NCBI RefSeq assembly: GCF_018491765.1
Contig: NZ_JABWCU010000005.1
Location: 1 to 64,000 of the forward strand
Length of the DNA: 64,000 nucleotides
Direction: 5' to 3'
Origin: Novosphingobium profundi
Lineage (GTDB): Bacteria > Pseudomonadota > Alphaproteobacteria > Sphingomonadales > Sphingomonadaceae
A program made the translations under genes and the position numbers. Positions 58,255 through 64,000 of the stretch are shown piece by piece. Position 1 is the first letter of the stretch; every line of letters begins with the position of its first letter. The notes beneath the pieces are model-generated. The model saw nothing but the letters and a program-made list of their open reading frames with translations. It was not told where the DNA came from and did no database searches.

Positions 58255-58410
58255 ATGTCGTCTTACGGTTACCGGACTAGTCGTCCGCACGAATCGATCC
58301 TTCCGCGCCCGCATCGCGACGCTTCGCAGCGTTACCTTGCCTATGGCCCGATCCAGCCGATGGACAGCGATCGCGGGTTCCTCTCGCGTCTGTTCGACCG
58401 CTTCTTCTGA
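58255..58410 (+). CDS. 51-residue protein, unknown function
   Basis: A short basic protein with a Tyr/Arg/His/Pro-rich composition ending FLSRLFDRFF, an amphipathic helix rich in Phe and Arg. AAGGAG lies nine bases before the ATG at 58255, an ideal ribosome binding site; an ATG at 58246 touches it and is unlikely. No signal peptide and no known domain. The strong site and clean end suggest a real gene. An AT-rich stretch with TATATT lies 75 bases upstream. Confidence 0.55.
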   Translation: MSSYGYRTSRPHESILPRPHRDASQRYLAYGPIQPMDSDRGFLSRLFDRFF

Positions 58411-58596
58411 AACCGCCGCGCCCGCCGAGCACGCGTTTCTCGGTGGGGGCGAGCGCGCGTGGTAACTTTTATGCAGGCTGGGCTTCCGCAAAGCTCCTGT
58501 TGGGAGCTTAATGCCTTCTTCGCGCCTCGATGCGATAACTATGCAATCGATTGTATGGATCGATGCACGGTATAACGATAGGGACGAGGAAAGATC

Positions 58597-58875
58597 ATGG
58601 GAGCACTTCTACGCGACGCGTTCGTACGCTTCGAAGAATGCCACACCGCGTGGCTCAACGAACAGGAATTCGTCGAACTCGCGCGCACCCTGAAGGCGAT
58701 GGCGCGCGATCTGGGCGTGCCGACCGATCCGGTGATCAACGAATTGGTGCATTTCGGAGCCGAGGCCGCCTTCGCCCTGCTCTCGATCCAAGTGGAAACG
58801 GAATCCGGTCGCGACTTTGTCCGCGCTTCGTCCGACCGGCCTGCGAAGCCCGCAAGCGTGCCGCTGATCCACTGA
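58597..58875 (+). CDS. 92-residue helical protein, unknown function
   Basis: A small acidic, helix-rich protein (RFEECHTAWLNEQEFVELAR, DPVINELVHFGAEAAFALLS) with a disordered tail. No recognised family. GAGGAAAG precedes the ATG. A TATAAC element lies at 58572 but with no good -35. It may be a regulatory or scaffold protein; there is no further evidence. Confidence 0.55.
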   Translation: MGALLRDAFVRFEECHTAWLNEQEFVELARTLKAMARDLGVPTDPVINELVHFGAEAAFALLSIQVETESGRDFVRASSDRPAKPASVPLIH

Positions 58876-59011
58876 CTGCCGAACTCCTGTCGCCCCGGTA
58901 TGCCGCACGGGGGCGGGAGGAGAAAGTCGGATCAGGCTTGGGGCTTCCCCGGCGCCGTCCACGTGTCCCCCGCACGCGGACGGCGTCTTTGCATTTGGTC
59001 AGCGCAGGCGT

Positions 59012-61666
<2,655 letters not shown>

Positions 61667-61681
61667 GGTGTCCCCGTTGAA

Positions 61682-62224
61682 TCAGGCGGTCGGCACGGGT
61701 TCGAGCGGCCGGGCGAGCACGAAATCGTCGTAGATCGTGCCGCCGACGTCGAAGCTGCGCGAGCCGATCGTCTCGAAATTGTTCTTGGCGTAGAAGCTGA
61801 GCGCGCGGTGGTTGTCGTTCTTGACCCCCAGCAGAAGCCGGCGGTGGCCCTCGGCGCGCACGCTGTCGAGCACGTTGCGGAAGAGCGCGCTGGAGATCAC
61901 CGTGCCCTGGAAGCGCGAGAGCACGTAGATGCGCTTGAGTTCGACATCGCCTTCGCGCGCCTGGTCGAGCTCGGGCGCGCACGTAAGTGCGTATCCTACC
62001 GGCGCGTGGCCGGGTTCGACTTCGGCGAGCCAGGCCCGGCCGCCCGCCGCGAGGTAGTCGCGGTAGGTCTGGGCCGAGTGGGCCTTGCGGCAATGCGCGA
62101 CGATGCCCTGGCCGTGGACGATCCCGGCGAAGCTCTCGAGGAACGAGGCCGCCCCGATGAGCGAAAGGGTTTCGGCGTCGTCGGGGGTGGCGGCCCGGAT
62201 GCGCCAGATCGGCATGTTGGTCAT
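61682..62224 (-). CDS. GNAT acetyltransferase between the metH genes
   Basis: A 180-residue GNAT protein (IWRIRAATPDDAETLSLIG, a divergent acetyl-CoA loop around LSRFQGTVISSALF and GVKNDNHRALSFYAKNNFETIG). Substrate unknown. It starts nine bases after the first metH piece and ends 15 bases before the second, so it is co-translated with them. Confidence 0.85.
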   Translation of the reverse strand: MTNMPIWRIRAATPDDAETLSLIGAASFLESFAGIVHGQGIVAHCRKAHSAQTYRDYLAAGGRAWLAEVEPGHAPVGYALTCAPELDQAREGDVELKRIYVLSRFQGTVISSALFRNVLDSVRAEGHRRLLLGVKNDNHRALSFYAKNNFETIGSRSFDVGGTIYDDFVLARPLEPVPTA

Positions 62225-62233
62225 GGCCGGGTA

Positions 62234-63280
62234 TCAGGCCGCCATCGTGAAGGGTTCGAGCCCGGCGAGGCGCGTGATCGGCGCCAGCACCGGCGCCCGG
62301 CGCGGCGCGAGGCCCTCGACCGCCCGGGCGATGGCGCCGATGTGCGCCGGGGTCGAACCGCAGCAGCCGCCCAGCACGTTGACCTGCCCGGCGCGCGCCC
62401 ACTCCTCGACGAAGCCGGCGGTGGTGTCCGGCATCTCGTCGTAGGCGCCCAGTTCGTTGGGGAGCCCGGCGTTGGGGTAGATCATGATCAGGCTGTCGGA
62501 AATTTCCGAGAGGACCTTCACGTGGGGGCGCAGCTGGGTCGCGCCGAACGAGCAGTTGAGCCCGATCGTGAGCGGCTTGGCGTGGCGCACCGCGTGCCAG
62601 AAGGCTTCGACGGTGTGGCCCGAGAGGTTGCGCCCCGAAAGATCGGTCAGCGTCATCGAGAGCATGATCGGCACTTCGCGCCCGAGGTCTGCCTCAAGCT
62701 GCTTGACCGCCATGATCCCGGCCTTGGCGTTCAGGGTGTCGAACACCGTCTCGATCAGGATGAAGTCGGCGCCGCCTTCGACGAGGGCCGCGGCCTGCTC
62801 CTTGTAGACGTCGACCAGCGTGTCCCAGTCGATCTCGCGGTAGCCCGGGTCGTTGACGTCGGGGCTGAGCGAGAGCGTCTTGTTCGTCGGGCCGATCGCG
62901 CCGGCGACGAAGCGCGGGCGCCCGTCCCTGGCCTGGAACTCGTCGGCGACGCGCCGGGCGAGCTGGGCGGAGGCCACGTTGATCTCGCGCACGAGGTGTT
63001 CCGCGCCGTAGTCGGCCTGGCTGATGCGGTTGGCCGAGAAAGTGTTGGTCTCGGCGATGTCGGCCCCGGCTTCGAAGTAGGCGCGGTGAATCGCTTCGGG
63101 CACCTCGGGCTTGGTCAGCGCGAGGATGTCGTTGTTGCCCTTCTGATCATGGCCCAGGCCCAGCGTTCCGGCGTAGTCCGCCTCGGCAAGCTTCCAGTTC
63201 TGAATCTCGGTGCCGAAGGCGCCGTCGGTGATGAGGATGCGGGCCTTGGCCTGCTCCAGGAATGCGTCACGGGCCGACAT
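62234..63280 (-). CDS. homocysteine S-methyltransferase half of MetH
   Basis: A 348-residue barrel equal to the homocysteine-binding module of MetH. The zinc cysteines lie in LNCSFGA and GGCCGS. The start overlaps the metF stop (TGATG at 63278). It needs the cobalamin-bearing protein encoded two genes further on. Confidence 0.92.
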   Translation of the reverse strand: MSARDAFLEQAKARILITDGAFGTEIQNWKLAEADYAGTLGLGHDQKGNNDILALTKPEVPEAIHRAYFEAGADIAETNTFSANRISQADYGAEHLVREINVASAQLARRVADEFQARDGRPRFVAGAIGPTNKTLSLSPDVNDPGYREIDWDTLVDVYKEQAAALVEGGADFILIETVFDTLNAKAGIMAVKQLEADLGREVPIMLSMTLTDLSGRNLSGHTVEAFWHAVRHAKPLTIGLNCSFGATQLRPHVKVLSEISDSLIMIYPNAGLPNELGAYDEMPDTTAGFVEEWARAGQVNVLGGCCGSTPAHIGAIARAVEGLAPRRAPVLAPITRLAGLEPFTMAA

Positions 63281-64000
63281 CAGACGGTCTCCTCACAAGG
63301 CGTGTGCGCGCGAAGGCCGAGCAACTGACAGATCGCATAAGTCTGGTCGGCCTTGTTGAGCGTGTAGAAATGGAAGTCGCGCACGCCGCCGTCATAGAGA
63401 CGCTTGCACAAGTCGGCGGCCGCAACGGCGGCGACCAGTGCGCGAGGTCCCGGTCTTTCGTCAAGGTCGGTGAACAGCGATTCGAGCGAGGCGGGGATAA
63501 GCGTGTTGCCCGACATGCGCCGGATCGCCGCGAAACTGGTCACAGGCATGATGCCCGGCACGATCGGCGCGTCGATTCCCGCCGTCAGAGCCTTGTCGAG
63601 GAAGCGGAAGTAGGCGTCGGCCGAGAAGAAGAACTGCGTGATCGCGCGCGTGGCGCCCGCATCGATCTTGCGCTTGAGGTTGTCGAGGTCGCTCTGCGCG
63701 CTCGACGCCTCGGGATGGACTTCGGGGTAGGCGGCGACCGAAATCTCGAAATCGTGGCGCTTCCTCAGCCCCTCGACGAGCGCGGCGGCGCTTTCGTAGC
63801 CTTGCGGGTGCGGTCGGAACACGCCGTTGTCCTGCGGCTGGGGATCACCGCGCAGCGCGACGATGTGGCGTACGCCCGCCTGCCAGTACTGGTCGGCGAT
63901 CTCGTCGATCTCGCCCTTGCTGGCCGCAACGCAGGTGAGGTGCGCGGCGGGCACCAGTTCGGTCTCGCGGCGGATGCGCGCGACTGTGGCGTGGGTGCGT
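63280..64000 (-). CDS. metF: 5,10-methylenetetrahydrofolate reductase, partial
   Basis: The C-terminal 240 residues of MetF; the N-terminus lies beyond the right edge. Family motifs: AAHLTCVAASKGEID, VALRGDPQ, AAYPEVHPEA, and TRAITQFFFSADAYFRF. It makes 5-methyltetrahydrofolate for MetH, encoded directly downstream. Its stop overlaps the next start by one base, so the operon is tightly coupled. Confidence 0.94.
   Translation of the reverse strand, partial: RTHATVARIRRETELVPAAHLTCVAASKGEIDEIADQYWQAGVRHIVALRGDPQPQDNGVFRPHPQGYESAAALVEGLRKRHDFEISVAAYPEVHPEASSAQSDLDNLKRKIDAGATRAITQFFFSADAYFRFLDKALTAGIDAPIVPGIMPVTSFAAIRRMSGNTLIPASLESLFTDLDERPGPRALVAAVAAADLCKRLYDGGVRDFHFYTLNKADQTYAICQLLGLRAHTPCEETV

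Noticed and set aside
58511..58693. 60-residue plus-strand frame before the 92-residue gene
   Set aside because: Overlaps the better-supported gene at 58597 and lacks a ribosome binding site.

Overview
The window looks like ordinary core chromosome of a GC-rich alphaproteobacterium, most likely a sphingomonad (Novosphingobium/Sphingobium-like). Supporting signs are a bacterial serine palmitoyltransferase with a dedicated acyl carrier protein, the alphaproteobacterial cell-cycle and nucleoid proteins DivK and GapR, a one-cysteine DksA, a PEP-CTERM surface protein, and very tight, often overlapping gene packing on both strands. This assignment is inference from gene content; no rRNA or other marker is present. 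I saw no tRNA, rRNA, insertion sequence, prophage or CRISPR array.

Layout. 1-2.1 kb (minus): sphingolipid start genes spt and acp, preceded by divK. 2.2-5.4 kb (plus): five overlapping genes (DUF3572, HAD hydrolase, RidA-like, glycerophosphodiesterase, FemAB-like acetyltransferase). 5.5-9.6 kb: Sel1 protein, dksA, PilZ protein, an orphan solute-binding lipoprotein, a DUF4112 protein and a tiny lipoprotein. 9.7-13.7 kb (minus): pabBC fusion, aminotransferase, RluA-type synthase and arfB, all overlapping. 13.9-16.6 kb: HerA-like ATPase and an OmpA-family protein whose end lies in a 14-bp tandem repeat. 17-20 kb (minus): an EF-hand protein followed by an OmpR-type regulator and its histidine kinase. 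20.2-26.7 kb: cupin, two peptidases back to back, thioesterase, diguanylate cyclase.

26.8-39.6 kb: alanine dehydrogenase with a divergent Lrp regulator and a perfect operator-like inverted repeat, a KefB-type antiporter, ftsK, a TenI-like protein, yggS, a LysE exporter, a FUSC membrane protein, pyruvate kinase, DUF1244, a membrane acyltransferase and gapR. 39.7-43.3 kb: CPBP protease, HxlR regulator divergent from an old yellow enzyme with two palindromes between them, a secreted barrel protein and an acetyltransferase. 43.5-49.3 kb: a scattered Holliday-junction cluster (yebC, ruvC, ruvA, ruvB) interrupted by a decayed DUF3147-type gene, a deaminase, an opposed mannosyltransferase-like gene and a DsrE-like secreted protein.

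49.6-56 kb: a PEP-CTERM protein with a 21-residue polyserine tract, a double terminator, aconitase, an EamA transporter and an L,D-transpeptidase. 56-64 kb (minus, except two small genes): recQ, then a one-carbon operon of metF (cut by the window edge), a two-piece metH, and an acetyltransferase lodged between the two metH pieces.

No unmistakable new system is visible. The best leads are the polyserine PEP-CTERM protein with a sigma-54-like upstream site, the EF-hand plus two-component module, the operator architectures at the Lrp and HxlR genes, the tandem repeat that places a stop codon in all three frames at the end of the OmpA-like gene, the decayed DUF3147-like gene, and a 51-residue protein of unknown function.
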